Translations under genes and position numbers: made by a program | The notes under the pieces: model-generated | Seen by the model: only the letters and a program-made list of their open reading frames with translations | The model's database searches: none | Told to the model about the DNA's origin: nothing | Assembly (NCBI RefSeq): GCF_040656415.1 | Contig: NZ_JBFAMC010000004.1 | Span: forward strand, 62,001-126,000 | Length of the DNA stretch: 64,000 nt | DNA from: Rhodococcus_F sp040656415 | GTDB taxonomy: Bacteria > Actinomycetota > Actinomycetes > Mycobacteriales > Mycobacteriaceae | Reading direction: 5' to 3' | Shown: piece after piece, positions 41,802 through 49,848 of the stretch | How the letters are laid out: every line of letters begins with the position of its first letter | How positions within the stretch are numbered: the stretch's first letter is position 1

Positions 41802-42884
41802 GTGAGCATTGTCGGTCAACTCGTCGATTCGGGCGCCTTCGTGTCCGAGAATCTCGAACTGTCGGGGCTGACCACGTTGCGTGTCGGCGGGCCGGCACGA
41901 ATCGTGGCGGAGTGCGACACGAAGCAGGTTCTCGTCGACGTCGTACGTCTCCTCGACTCCTCACGCGTCCCGAACCTGATCCTCGCGGGCGGTTCCAACC
42001 TCGTGATCGGTGACGACGGGTTCGACGGTGTGGTGGTTCGGGTGTCCAACGGCGCCGTAGGACTCGAAGAGAATCTGGTCACGGCGGAAGCCGGTGCCGA
42101 ATGGGACCGCGTGGTTGCCCGGACGGTCGCCGCAGGGTTGGGCGGACTCGAGTGCCTGTCGGGAATTCCGGGTTCGACCGGCGCCACGCCGGTACAGAAC
42201 GTCGGTGCATACGGGGTCGAGGTGGGGTCGATGCTCGAGCGGGTACACCTGCTCGACCGGAGGAGCGGCGAGACCCACTGGGTCGAGCCGCGCGCACTCG
42301 GTCTCGGCTACCGTACGAGCGTTCTCAAGCATTCGGACGACGCGCTGGTGCTGGCGGTGGAGCTGAAGGTGAACCCCGACGGTCTCAGTGAGCCGCTGCG
42401 CTACCGGGAACTGGCGGCGGCGCTCGGCGCGCCCGAAGGCCGCCGACTGCCCTCGGAACAGGTTCGCGATGCCGTGCTGGACCTGCGCCGAGGCAAGGGC
42501 ATGGTGCTCGACCCCGTCGATCACGACACCTGGAGTGCGGGCTCGTTCTTTACGAACCCGGTGGTGACCGATGCCGAGTTGGCGGGTGTCCTCAGTGCGA
42601 TCGCCGCGCGACTCGGCGATGTCGCCGTCCCGCAGTACTCGGCGGACGGCGGAACCAAGTTGTCAGCGGGATGGTTGATCGAGAAGGCCGGTTTCGAGAA
42701 GGGGTATCCCGGTGAGGATGCTGCGGCGCGATTGTCGACCAAGCATGCGCTCGCCCTGACCAACCGAGGCGCCGCAACGAGTGGAGACCTCCTGGCACTG
42801 GCCCGTGATGTGCGTGACGGCGTCCACGCGGCTTTCGGGGTCCGCCTCGCACCGGAACCCGTTACTGTCGGCTGCACTCTCTGA
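41802..42884 (+). CDS. murB: UDP-N-acetylenolpyruvoylglucosamine reductase
   Basis: A 360-residue FAD enzyme that makes UDP-MurNAc for peptidoglycan. FAD-binding motifs are LAGGSNLVIGDDGFDG and GIPGSTGATPVQNVGAYG. The catalytic Ser is in AGSFFTNPVV and the late Glu region is WLIEKAGFEKG. It belongs to the long type I class. GTG 41802 or GTG 41793 is the start; neither has a strong ribosome-binding site. The next gene, an L,D-transpeptidase, follows after 31 nt, giving a peptidoglycan operon. Confidence 0.94.
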   Translation: MSIVGQLVDSGAFVSENLELSGLTTLRVGGPARIVAECDTKQVLVDVVRLLDSSRVPNLILAGGSNLVIGDDGFDGVVVRVSNGAVGLEENLVTAEAGAEWDRVVARTVAAGLGGLECLSGIPGSTGATPVQNVGAYGVEVGSMLERVHLLDRRSGETHWVEPRALGLGYRTSVLKHSDDALVLAVELKVNPDGLSEPLRYRELAAALGAPEGRRLPSEQVRDAVLDLRRGKGMVLDPVDHDTWSAGSFFTNPVVTDAELAGVLSAIAARLGDVAVPQYSADGGTKLSAGWLIEKAGFEKGYPGEDAAARLSTKHALALTNRGAATSGDLLALARDVRDGVHAAFGVRLAPEPVTVGCTL

Positions 42885-42915
42885 AATCGTCCGCAGCAGC
42901 GGTAGCCTCGTCGCT

Positions 42916-44103
42916 GTGTATGCACAAGCGCTCCGGGGAGGTCGGCCACGAATCGCGTTGGTCGTGACGGCGCTGGTCGCGCTCGTCGTACTTTTGACCG
43001 GATGCACAGTCGGTTCGACGTCGGGAACGGCCACCGCGCCTCCCGGGCCTGTGGTCGAGGTGACGCAGAATCCAGCGTCGGGTACCACGGACGTCAACCC
43101 GGTGGCTCCGATCTCTGCTACCGCGTCCCGGGGCACGTTCACCGACATTTCGCTGGTCAATGCCCAAGGCCGCGTCGTTGCGGGTGCGTTGTCACCTGAC
43201 CGGACCACGTTCACGGTCGGCGAACCGCTCGGCTACGGGGTGACGTACACGTGGAAAGGGACAGCGGTCGGCACAGACGGAAAGTCGGTGGCCGTCGCCG
43301 GTAGTTTCACCACCCTCGAACCTCAGGAGACCATCTCCGCCGGCCTCAATATCGGCGACGGCCAAGAGGTAGGGATCGCGGCGCCGATCATCATGCAGTT
43401 CCACGGCACGGTCGAGGACAAGGACGCCGCGGAGAAGGCGCTGACGGTCACCACCAACCCGCCCACCACGGGTTCATGGGCGTGGCTACCCGACGACAAC
43501 GGCTCGCGCGTTCACTGGCGCCCGGAGAACTATTGGGCACCCGGTACGACGGTGCACTTGGACGCCAAGTTGTACGGCCTCGACCTCGGCGCCGGAGCGT
43601 ACGGAGCCGCCGATATGACGCTCGACTTCACGATCGGGCGCAGTCAGATCGTGAAGGCGGACGCGCCCAGCCATCGCATGCAGGTGGTGCGCAACGGCGA
43701 AACCATCATGGACATCCCGGTGAGCTACGGCGAGGGCAACGAGGCCCGCAATGTCACGCGCAGCGGAATTCACGTGGTTACCGAGAAGCACGAGGACTTC
43801 GTGATGTCGAACCCGCCCTATTACGAGAACGTGCGCGAGCGCTGGGCGGTCCGTATCTCCAACAACGGCGAATTCATTCACGCGAATCCGGCGACGAGCG
43901 GTGTGCAGGGTTCGTCCAACGTCACCAACGGTTGTATCAACCTGTCGCTCGCGGACGCGCAACAGTATTTCGATACCGCCATGTACGGAGACCCGGTCGA
44001 AGTGACCGGAACTTCCATCGAACTCTCCTCCGCCGACGGCGACATCTACGACTGGGCCTTCGACTGGCCCACCTGGCAGTCCATGTCCGCGCTGGCCAAG
44101 TAA
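42916..44103 (+). CDS. L,D-transpeptidase lipoprotein (LdtMt5/LprQ-like)
   Basis: A 395-residue exported lipoprotein that forms 3-3 peptidoglycan cross-links. A signal peptide ends in the lipobox LLTGC (about residue 31). Ig-like domains follow (about 45-250, VNPVAPISATASRGTFTDI and onward). The YkuD catalytic domain has FIHANPATS and the active Cys in NVTNGCINLS, where Asn replaces the usual His before GC. GTG 42916 is the best start. It is in an operon with murB, as in M. tuberculosis Rv0482-Rv0483. Confidence 0.9.
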   Translation: MYAQALRGGRPRIALVVTALVALVVLLTGCTVGSTSGTATAPPGPVVEVTQNPASGTTDVNPVAPISATASRGTFTDISLVNAQGRVVAGALSPDRTTFTVGEPLGYGVTYTWKGTAVGTDGKSVAVAGSFTTLEPQETISAGLNIGDGQEVGIAAPIIMQFHGTVEDKDAAEKALTVTTNPPTTGSWAWLPDDNGSRVHWRPENYWAPGTTVHLDAKLYGLDLGAGAYGAADMTLDFTIGRSQIVKADAPSHRMQVVRNGETIMDIPVSYGEGNEARNVTRSGIHVVTEKHEDFVMSNPPYYENVRERWAVRISNNGEFIHANPATSGVQGSSNVTNGCINLSLADAQQYFDTAMYGDPVEVTGTSIELSSADGDIYDWAFDWPTWQSMSALAK

Positions 44104-44144
44104 GTACGCCAGGGCTGTTGGGGAAGCCCGCGAGGTTGCTCGAG

Positions 44145-44891
44145 CTACGTCCTTCGGCTGAACCGGGTGGAATCTGCCTGATCCCGAGGCCTGACAACGA
44201 TCTGGTCGAGATTCACATGTGGAGGGCGGGAGGCGACGAACCCGATGATTTCTGCGATGTCCTCGGCCAACAGCGGGGTGATGCCCTCGTAGACTTTCTC
44301 GGCACGCTCGTGGTCGCCGTAGAAGCGCACCAGCGAGAACTCCGTTTCCACTGCGCCTGGCAGGATCTCGGTCAGTCGGACAGGCTTGCCGAGCAACTCG
44401 CCGCGCAGCGTGCGATGCAGGGCGGCTTGAGCGTGTTTGGCGGAGGTGTATGCAGCGCCGTTGTCGTAGATCGTAATGGCAGCGGTGGAGGTGACTGTGA
44501 CGATCAAGCCGTCGTTCGAGTCGATCAACTTCGGCAGCAGCGCTTTGGTGACCCGAAGCGTGCCAATGACGTTGGTATCCCACATCCACTGCCAGTCTTC
44601 GAGGTCGGTGTCGATGACCGGGGCCAGGCCCTTGGCGCCGCCGGCGTTGTTCACCAGCACATCGACGCGGGGCAGGACAGCTGCAAAGGCGTCCACGGAG
44701 TCTTGATCTGTCACATCGAGTTCGAGGGCGGTGCCTTCGATTTCTTCGGCGATCTTTTCCAGCCGATCCACCCGCCGGGCTCCGATCACCACATGGAAAC
44801 CCTGGCCGGCCAGCGTGCGAGCGGTGGCTTCTCCGATGCCGGAACTGGCTCCGGTGACGACAGCGATGCGGGAGTTCGGCGAAATGGTCAT
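44145..44891 (-). CDS. Short-chain dehydrogenase/reductase
   Basis: A 248-residue classical SDR of the YdfG type. The cofactor motif TGASSGIG and NNAG are intact. The catalytic Ser is in VTSTAAI, and Tyr/Lys are in AAYTSAKHAQ. MTISPNSR at 44891 was preferred over a start three codons upstream. It is convergent with the L,D-transpeptidase gene and matches Rv0484c in position. The substrate is unknown. Confidence 0.9.
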   Translation of the reverse strand: MTISPNSRIAVVTGASSGIGEATARTLAGQGFHVVIGARRVDRLEKIAEEIEGTALELDVTDQDSVDAFAAVLPRVDVLVNNAGGAKGLAPVIDTDLEDWQWMWDTNVIGTLRVTKALLPKLIDSNDGLIVTVTSTAAITIYDNGAAYTSAKHAQAALHRTLRGELLGKPVRLTEILPGAVETEFSLVRFYGDHERAEKVYEGITPLLAEDIAEIIGFVASRPPHVNLDQIVVRPRDQADSTRFSRRT

Positions 44892-44972
44892 GGACAACAT
44901 GCTAAGGTCCGCCGACGATTTCGGATGTATGCCGCCCCTGGGCGACGACGTCAGTGCTGTGGGGCCGGGTGA

Positions 44973-46004
44973 TCAGCTGACCGGAGGGGCGCACGTCGTC
45001 TCCGGTGCCCAGCCGCGTTTCCGAAGCTCTGCACGGGCTCGGTCGATTCCCCCGTGCTCTAGTGCCGCCAGCGAGGATTCGTCCGCCCACACGAGTTCAC
45101 CGCGGCGGCGGACCGCGACGCTCATCGATCCGCCGAGGTGCTCGAGCGCGCCGGGGATGTTGCGACGCTCCGCCGGGAGTGGCACCGGCAACACGTGAGC
45201 CTCGGCGAGCGGCGAACTTCCCTCGATCTCGACGCTCCACATGCGGCTACGGCCCCTCAGCGACCACCGTTCGTCGGTGACATAGGCGCGGACGGGGGAG
45301 GTGACCGGGTTACAGAGACGGACCACCGTGCCGCCGGGCAGTGCGACGACCACAGATGTGACCTCGGTGCGCAGTGGGCCTGCCACGACCTCTCCACCGG
45401 CGAATGCCACGCAGGCCTGCCGGTCGGCGAACCCCTGGGCTTGTCCCCACCACCAGGAGTCGGGGAAACCGCCCTTTCCCCAGTTCTTCTCGCCGTAGAC
45501 CTGGGAACCGTCGAGGTTGATTTCCGTCTCGCCCAGGACGGCCTTCCCTTCAACACTTCCGCCCAGCAACCACGGGTGCCAGTACTGGTTCAAGGCGGGC
45601 ACCGAATGGAAGACGCCCGATCCGCCCAGTCTGCGCTGTGGCCACCGGACGGCTGCGCCGATCCGGACGTCGAGGTGGGCGTCCGGCCCGAGGTCGACCT
45701 GGAGGCGGTCGATCGACCCGCGGAATGCTTCGCCCGCGAACGCACCAAGCCCGGCTGCGTTCGCGCAGCCCTCGGGATGCGCGGCCGTTCGGACGAAGGG
45801 AGCGGGGTGGCCGGCGAGGCCGAGGGTGGACCAGTGGCCGTCCGAGGCTCGGTTGATCCCGGCCAGGGCGATCACGACCTCGCCGGTGGCCGGCTGAGTG
45901 AACCGCCAGAAGTAGCCTTCCATCGCGACATCGTGTGCTGGGAGCACGTTCCCGAACGGTAGATCCGCGCCTGTCGCCCGGTATGCGTGGAGGAGGCGCG
46001 ACAT
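44973..46004 (-). CDS. Tocopherol cyclase-like lipocalin-fold protein
   Basis: A 343-residue protein resembling the tocopherol cyclase family (PF14249). Aromatic motifs typical of the family are NQYWHPWLLGG, VYGEKNWGKGGFPDSWWWGQAQ and the early EGYFWRF. No signal peptide is seen. In plants and cyanobacteria the family cyclises prenylated quinols; bacteria outside those groups use it for unknown lipid chemistry. It lies between the SDR and PIG-L genes on the same strand, without tight spacing. Confidence 0.78.
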   Translation of the reverse strand: MSRLLHAYRATGADLPFGNVLPAHDVAMEGYFWRFTQPATGEVVIALAGINRASDGHWSTLGLAGHPAPFVRTAAHPEGCANAAGLGAFAGEAFRGSIDRLQVDLGPDAHLDVRIGAAVRWPQRRLGGSGVFHSVPALNQYWHPWLLGGSVEGKAVLGETEINLDGSQVYGEKNWGKGGFPDSWWWGQAQGFADRQACVAFAGGEVVAGPLRTEVTSVVVALPGGTVVRLCNPVTSPVRAYVTDERWSLRGRSRMWSVEIEGSSPLAEAHVLPVPLPAERRNIPGALEHLGGSMSVAVRRRGELVWADESSLAALEHGGIDRARAELRKRGWAPETTCAPPVS

Positions 46005-46129
46005 CGGTCAGCTTTCCGGCTGTCGATCAGCTTGATCCATACCTATGGATGCTATGCGCGCAACTGAAATCGCGCAGGGGCACGCTGGGCTCGACGAGCC
46101 ATCATTGCCGCCTCGCGCGGGCAGGTCGA

Positions 46130-46903
46130 TCAGAGGGGAAGTGACGACTCCGAGAGTCCGGTGGGTGCATCGCGCCGCCGAAACCACTCCAGACCGAACA
46201 CCTCACGCAACTGGTCATCGGGCATGTGTAGGAACGGGCCGAAGTCACCGATCTGGGTGGCGTGCGCGTGCATGGCGGCACGTTTCGCGTCCATGACACC
46301 GCTGACGTCCACGACCGTGGTGATCTCCGATTCCGGCAGGCCGAACGCGTCGAGGTCCGGGGGTTGGGTCTCCTCGGACCACTCAGGGTTCAGGGCCATC
46401 AGCCGTTGGAGGTGGTCGCGGCTCACGGCTGCCTCGTAAACGTGTGGGACACCAGCCATCTCGGCCGCCCGGACGCCCACGTGATGAACCTGGACGTGGT
46501 CGGGATGGCCGTAACCGCCGTTGGGGTCGTAGATCGTGAGTACGTCGGCGGCCTCTTCGACGAGAACCGCGGCGAGTCGGGCGGCTGCCTCCTCGACATC
46601 GATGTTGCAGAACGCCGCTGGGTTGCCGTTCTCGGGCGATCCGGCCATCCCGGAGTCTGCGTAGTGCAGCGGCACCACACGCGTGGCGCCGAGCAGGCGT
46701 GTCGAGTTCTCGAGTTCGCGGCGCCGCCGCTCAGCCAGCGACTCGCCCTCGGACAGAATGCCTTCGGGGGCCTCGCCGAGAGCTCCGTCCGTGGCAGTCA
46801 CCACCACGACGCGATGGCCGGCATCGGCGGCCTGACGCATCACCCCACCGGTGGTGAACACTTCGTCATCGGGATGGGCGTGGAAGCACACCAGGACACT
46901 CAT
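46130..46903 (-). CDS. PIG-L/LmbE-family zinc deacetylase
   Basis: A 257-residue N-acetylglucosaminyl deacetylase-type protein. The zinc motif HAHPDDE is at residue ~9 and the second His-rich motif HPDHVQVHH at ~135. The family includes MshB and Mca of mycothiol metabolism. It is close to mshA on the opposite strand, so a role in mycothiol or related glycoconjugates is possible, but MshB proper is normally encoded elsewhere. Confidence 0.87.
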   Translation of the reverse strand: MSVLVCFHAHPDDEVFTTGGVMRQAADAGHRVVVVTATDGALGEAPEGILSEGESLAERRRRELENSTRLLGATRVVPLHYADSGMAGSPENGNPAAFCNIDVEEAAARLAAVLVEEAADVLTIYDPNGGYGHPDHVQVHHVGVRAAEMAGVPHVYEAAVSRDHLQRLMALNPEWSEETQPPDLDAFGLPESEITTVVDVSGVMDAKRAAMHAHATQIGDFGPFLHMPDDQLREVFGLEWFRRRDAPTGLSESSLPL

Positions 46904-47007
46904 GGGGTCATACTTGCACGCGCCCGAAGTCGGCGGAAGTAAACGGTGACTCGGACCCGGTTCATTGTGGTGGAGACGGATGCAGGGAATGTCTCTATGG
47001 TGGCTTC

Positions 47008-47835
47008 ATGGCCACTCGTGAAGCTGTCGGCATCGACGGAACGCCGCTCGTCTACTCCGTGACCGGTGCCCCCGAAGCAAGGCCCCTCGTTCTCCTGCAC
47101 GGTTGGGCGCAGTCCTCCAGGTGCTGGGGGACCGGGGTGCTCGCCGATCTCGCGTCCAGTTATCGGGTCATCGCAGTGGACCTGCGCGGGCACGGATACT
47201 CGGGAGCGCCCGACACCGGATACGGCGATTCCACGGTCTGGGCGGGGGATGTCGATGCGGTACTGGCAGCGGAGGGTGTCACATCTGGGGCGGTTCTGGT
47301 CGGTTGGTCCTACGGCGGTCTCGTGATCTGTGATTACCTGGCGGTGCAAGGAACCGGCGCGATTGACGCGGTCGTCTTCGTCTCGGCGATTACGAGCATG
47401 GGTCGCGGGGAGAAGGGCCATCAGATCGGACCGACGATGCGTGCTGCGCTGCCCGATGCGATGTCCGATAGTCCACGAGACGCGATCCGTGCTTTCAGTG
47501 ATTTCGGAACCTCCCTGACGGGTCCACCGGAGGGCAAGGGCTCGCATTCGCAGGCGCTGTTGGGTGCCAGCCTCAGTACCCCGCCCCGAGTCCGGTCGGC
47601 TCTGCTCGATCGTGCGGCGAGTTACGACGACCTGCTGCGGTCGCTCGATATTCCGGCGCTCGTGTTGCACGGAACAGCGGACTCGGTCGTCGATGTCGCG
47701 ACGGGCAGGCATGTGGTCGAACTCATACCGAAAGCGCAGGCCTCCTTCTGGGAGGGGTGCGAACACGCTCCCTTCGTCGAGGACCGAGAACGGTTCGTCA
47801 AGGAAGTCGGCCAATTCGTCGAGAACCTCGATTAG
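47008..47835 (+). CDS. Alpha/beta-hydrolase
   Basis: A 275-residue hydrolase. The oxyanion region is LLHGWAQSSRCW, the nucleophile elbow VGWSYGGLV (Ser at about residue 100), the acid is in LHGTADSVVDV and His in EGCEHAPFVED. The signature is like haloperoxidase-type or esterase-type hydrolases. It is just upstream of mshA on the same strand (42 nt gap), so co-transcription is likely. The substrate is unknown. Confidence 0.88.
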   Translation: MATREAVGIDGTPLVYSVTGAPEARPLVLLHGWAQSSRCWGTGVLADLASSYRVIAVDLRGHGYSGAPDTGYGDSTVWAGDVDAVLAAEGVTSGAVLVGWSYGGLVICDYLAVQGTGAIDAVVFVSAITSMGRGEKGHQIGPTMRAALPDAMSDSPRDAIRAFSDFGTSLTGPPEGKGSHSQALLGASLSTPPRVRSALLDRAASYDDLLRSLDIPALVLHGTADSVVDVATGRHVVELIPKAQASFWEGCEHAPFVEDRERFVKEVGQFVENLD

Positions 47836-47877
47836 AGGCGCTGTCACACGAGGGGGCAGTATGGAGTGGTGACACCC

Positions 47878-49212
47878 ATGCACAACGCGCCTCCCCGCAG
47901 GGTGGCAGTCCTCTCCGTCCACACCTCCCCACTGGCGCAACCTGGCATCGGCGATGCGGGTGGCATGAATGTCTACGTGCTGCAGTCCGCGATACAGATG
48001 GCGCGGCGTGGTCTCGAAGTGGAGATCTTCACCCGGGCCACGTCTTCGGCCGATGTTCCTGTCCGGGAGGCGGCACCGGGGGTGCTCGTCCGCAGTGTCG
48101 TGGCGGGGCCATTCGAGGGTTTGGACAAACAAGATCTGCCCACCCAGTTGTGCGCCTTCGTGGCCGGAGTGCTCCGCGAGGAAGCCCGGCACGAACCCGG
48201 CTACTACCACCTCGTGCATTCGCACTACTGGTTGTCGGGGCACGTAGGTTGGTTGGCCCGCGACCGCTGGGGTGTTCCGTTGGTGCACACCGCGCACACT
48301 CTCGCGGCGGTCAAGAATGCGTCGTTGGCCGAGGGGGATACCCCCGAACCGGCCGCTCGTCAGATCGGCGAGCAGCAGGTGGTAGCGGAGGCCGACCGGC
48401 TCGTGGCCAACACCAGGGAGGAATCCGATCAACTGGTCCGCCACTACGGTGCCGACCCGAACCGCATCGACGTGGTGGCGCCCGGCGCCGACCTGACTTT
48501 GTATCGGCCGGGCGACCAGGTGGCGGCCAGGGCGAAACTGGGCCTCGACCCCCGCGAGACCATCGTGACCTTCGTCGGGCGCATTCAACCCCTCAAAGCG
48601 CCCGACGTCCTGCTCCGGGCCGCCGCCGAATTGATTGCCCGCGATCCTGACTCGACCCTGCGGGTGCTCGTCGTCGGGGGGCCGTCCGGGTCGGGACTTG
48701 CTCGCCCCGACGGGTTGATCCAACTCGCATCTTCGCTGGGAATTGCACCTCGGGTCACATTCCTCCCGCCTCAGGAACCCGAGCGGCTCGCCGACGTGTA
48801 CCGGGCGTCGGATCTCGTTGCTGTACCGAGCTATTCGGAGTCCTTCGGGCTGGTGGCGATCGAGGCTCAGGCATGCGGGACGCCGGTGATCGCGGCGAAC
48901 GTCGGCGGCCTCGGCGTAGCCGTGCGCGACAGTGAAACAGGACTGCTGGTGGACGGGCATCGCACCGAGGACTGGGCTGCCGCGTTGCAGTCGTTGATCT
49001 CCAATCCCCGCCGTCTCGCCGCACAGGGCGCGGAGGCTCCGCGTCATGCGGAGAATTTCTCGTGGGATCACACCGCCGATGGGCTGCTCGCCAGTTATCG
49101 AAAGGCGACTGCCAACTACAACTACAACGCCGGAAATGACTCGGGTGAGTTCTCGCCGCGGCGCGGACGCGGGTTGAGGAAGTTGCGCCGGGTCGGGGGA
49201 GTGCGCGCATGA
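47878..49212 (+). CDS. mshA: D-inositol-3-phosphate glycosyltransferase
   Basis: A 444-residue GT4 enzyme for the first step of mycothiol synthesis, moving GlcNAc from UDP-GlcNAc to inositol 3-phosphate. The N-terminal motifs SVHTSPLAQPG and GDAGGMNVYV, with HSHYWLSG and VHTAHTLAAVKN, are diagnostic. The donor-site FVGRIQPLKAPDVLL and ESFGLVAIEAQACGTPV are intact. ATG 47878 was chosen; GTG 47866 or 47869 is possible. It overlaps the YbjN gene by 4 nt. Mycothiol is limited to Actinobacteria, supporting the taxonomic call. Confidence 0.95.
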   Translation: MHNAPPRRVAVLSVHTSPLAQPGIGDAGGMNVYVLQSAIQMARRGLEVEIFTRATSSADVPVREAAPGVLVRSVVAGPFEGLDKQDLPTQLCAFVAGVLREEARHEPGYYHLVHSHYWLSGHVGWLARDRWGVPLVHTAHTLAAVKNASLAEGDTPEPAARQIGEQQVVAEADRLVANTREESDQLVRHYGADPNRIDVVAPGADLTLYRPGDQVAARAKLGLDPRETIVTFVGRIQPLKAPDVLLRAAAELIARDPDSTLRVLVVGGPSGSGLARPDGLIQLASSLGIAPRVTFLPPQEPERLADVYRASDLVAVPSYSESFGLVAIEAQACGTPVIAANVGGLGVAVRDSETGLLVDGHRTEDWAAALQSLISNPRRLAAQGAEAPRHAENFSWDHTADGLLASYRKATANYNYNAGNDSGEFSPRRGRGLRKLRRVGGVRA

Positions 49213-49700
49213 GCGACCTGAACGAAGTCATCGAATCCGCATTGACCGAACGTGGGCTGGACTTCACGCGGAAAGATTCGACGCATTTCGTCGTGGAATT
49301 GCCGGGTGAGCGCAAACTCGCGACGCCGACGCTGTTGACAGTCGGCAAGCACGGCCTGCGCGTCGAGGCGTTCGTTTGCCGTAAGCCGGACGAAAACTTC
49401 GAGGGAGTTTATCGATACCTGCTGCGCCGCAACCGGCGGCTGTATTCGGTGGCATACACGATCGACAAGATAGGTGACATCTATCTGGTCGGGCGAGTCG
49501 CGGAGCACGCGGTGACCGCTGACGAACTGGACCGGATACTCGGGCAGGTGCTCGAGGCAGCCGACGGCGACTTCAACACCATCCTCGAGCTCGGATTCGC
49601 ACGCTCGATCAAACGGGAGTGGGAGTGGCGAGTATCGCGCGGGGAATCGTTGGCGAACCTGAAACCGTTCGAACACCTGATAGAAGATTCGCTGGAATAG
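49209..49700 (+). CDS. YbjN-domain protein
   Basis: A 163-residue YbjN-type protein, possibly a type III secretion chaperone-like fold. Typical segments are RKDSTHFVVELPGERK, HGLRVEAFVCRKPDENFEGVYRYLLRRN (split: RVEAFVCRKPDEN, VYRYLLRRNRR) and DIYLVGRV. It starts at ATG 49209 within the mshA stop region (ATGA overlap), as in mycobacteria (Rv0487). The function is unknown; it has been linked to stress in enteric bacteria. Confidence 0.88.
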   Translation: MSDLNEVIESALTERGLDFTRKDSTHFVVELPGERKLATPTLLTVGKHGLRVEAFVCRKPDENFEGVYRYLLRRNRRLYSVAYTIDKIGDIYLVGRVAEHAVTADELDRILGQVLEAADGDFNTILELGFARSIKREWEWRVSRGESLANLKPFEHLIEDSLE

Positions 49701-49755
49701 CACCTCCCCCTCTTCCACGGTCGGCGAAATCGCGCGGGTAGAGTGTGGCCGAGTC

Positions 49756-49771
49756 TGTGACTGTAATCACA
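49756..49771. promoter_or_regulatory. CRP/GlxR-type site before acyl-CoA ligase
   Basis: TGTGACTGTAATCACA is a perfect TGTGAN6TCACA dyad with TA near the centre, 78 nt upstream of the acyl-CoA ligase start. cAMP-responsive control is likely. Confidence 0.7.
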
Positions 49772-49848
49772 GTTCCGGTGCATGAATCGGCGCTCTTTGA
49801 AACCTGCACCGACCAAATGTTGCTGCAACGCTTTGAGGGAGAGGTCCA

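Noticed and set aside
43476..44972. Plus-strand open frame of about 500 codons spanning the L,D-transpeptidase end and the SDR gene
   Set aside because: It runs out of frame through one real gene and antisense through the next and has no domain.
46900..49071. Long minus-strand open frame (about 720 codons) opposite mshA and its upstream hydrolase
   Set aside because: It is the antisense of well-supported genes in high-GC DNA, has no recognisable domain, and its composition is Arg/His/Gly-rich as expected for a shadow frame.
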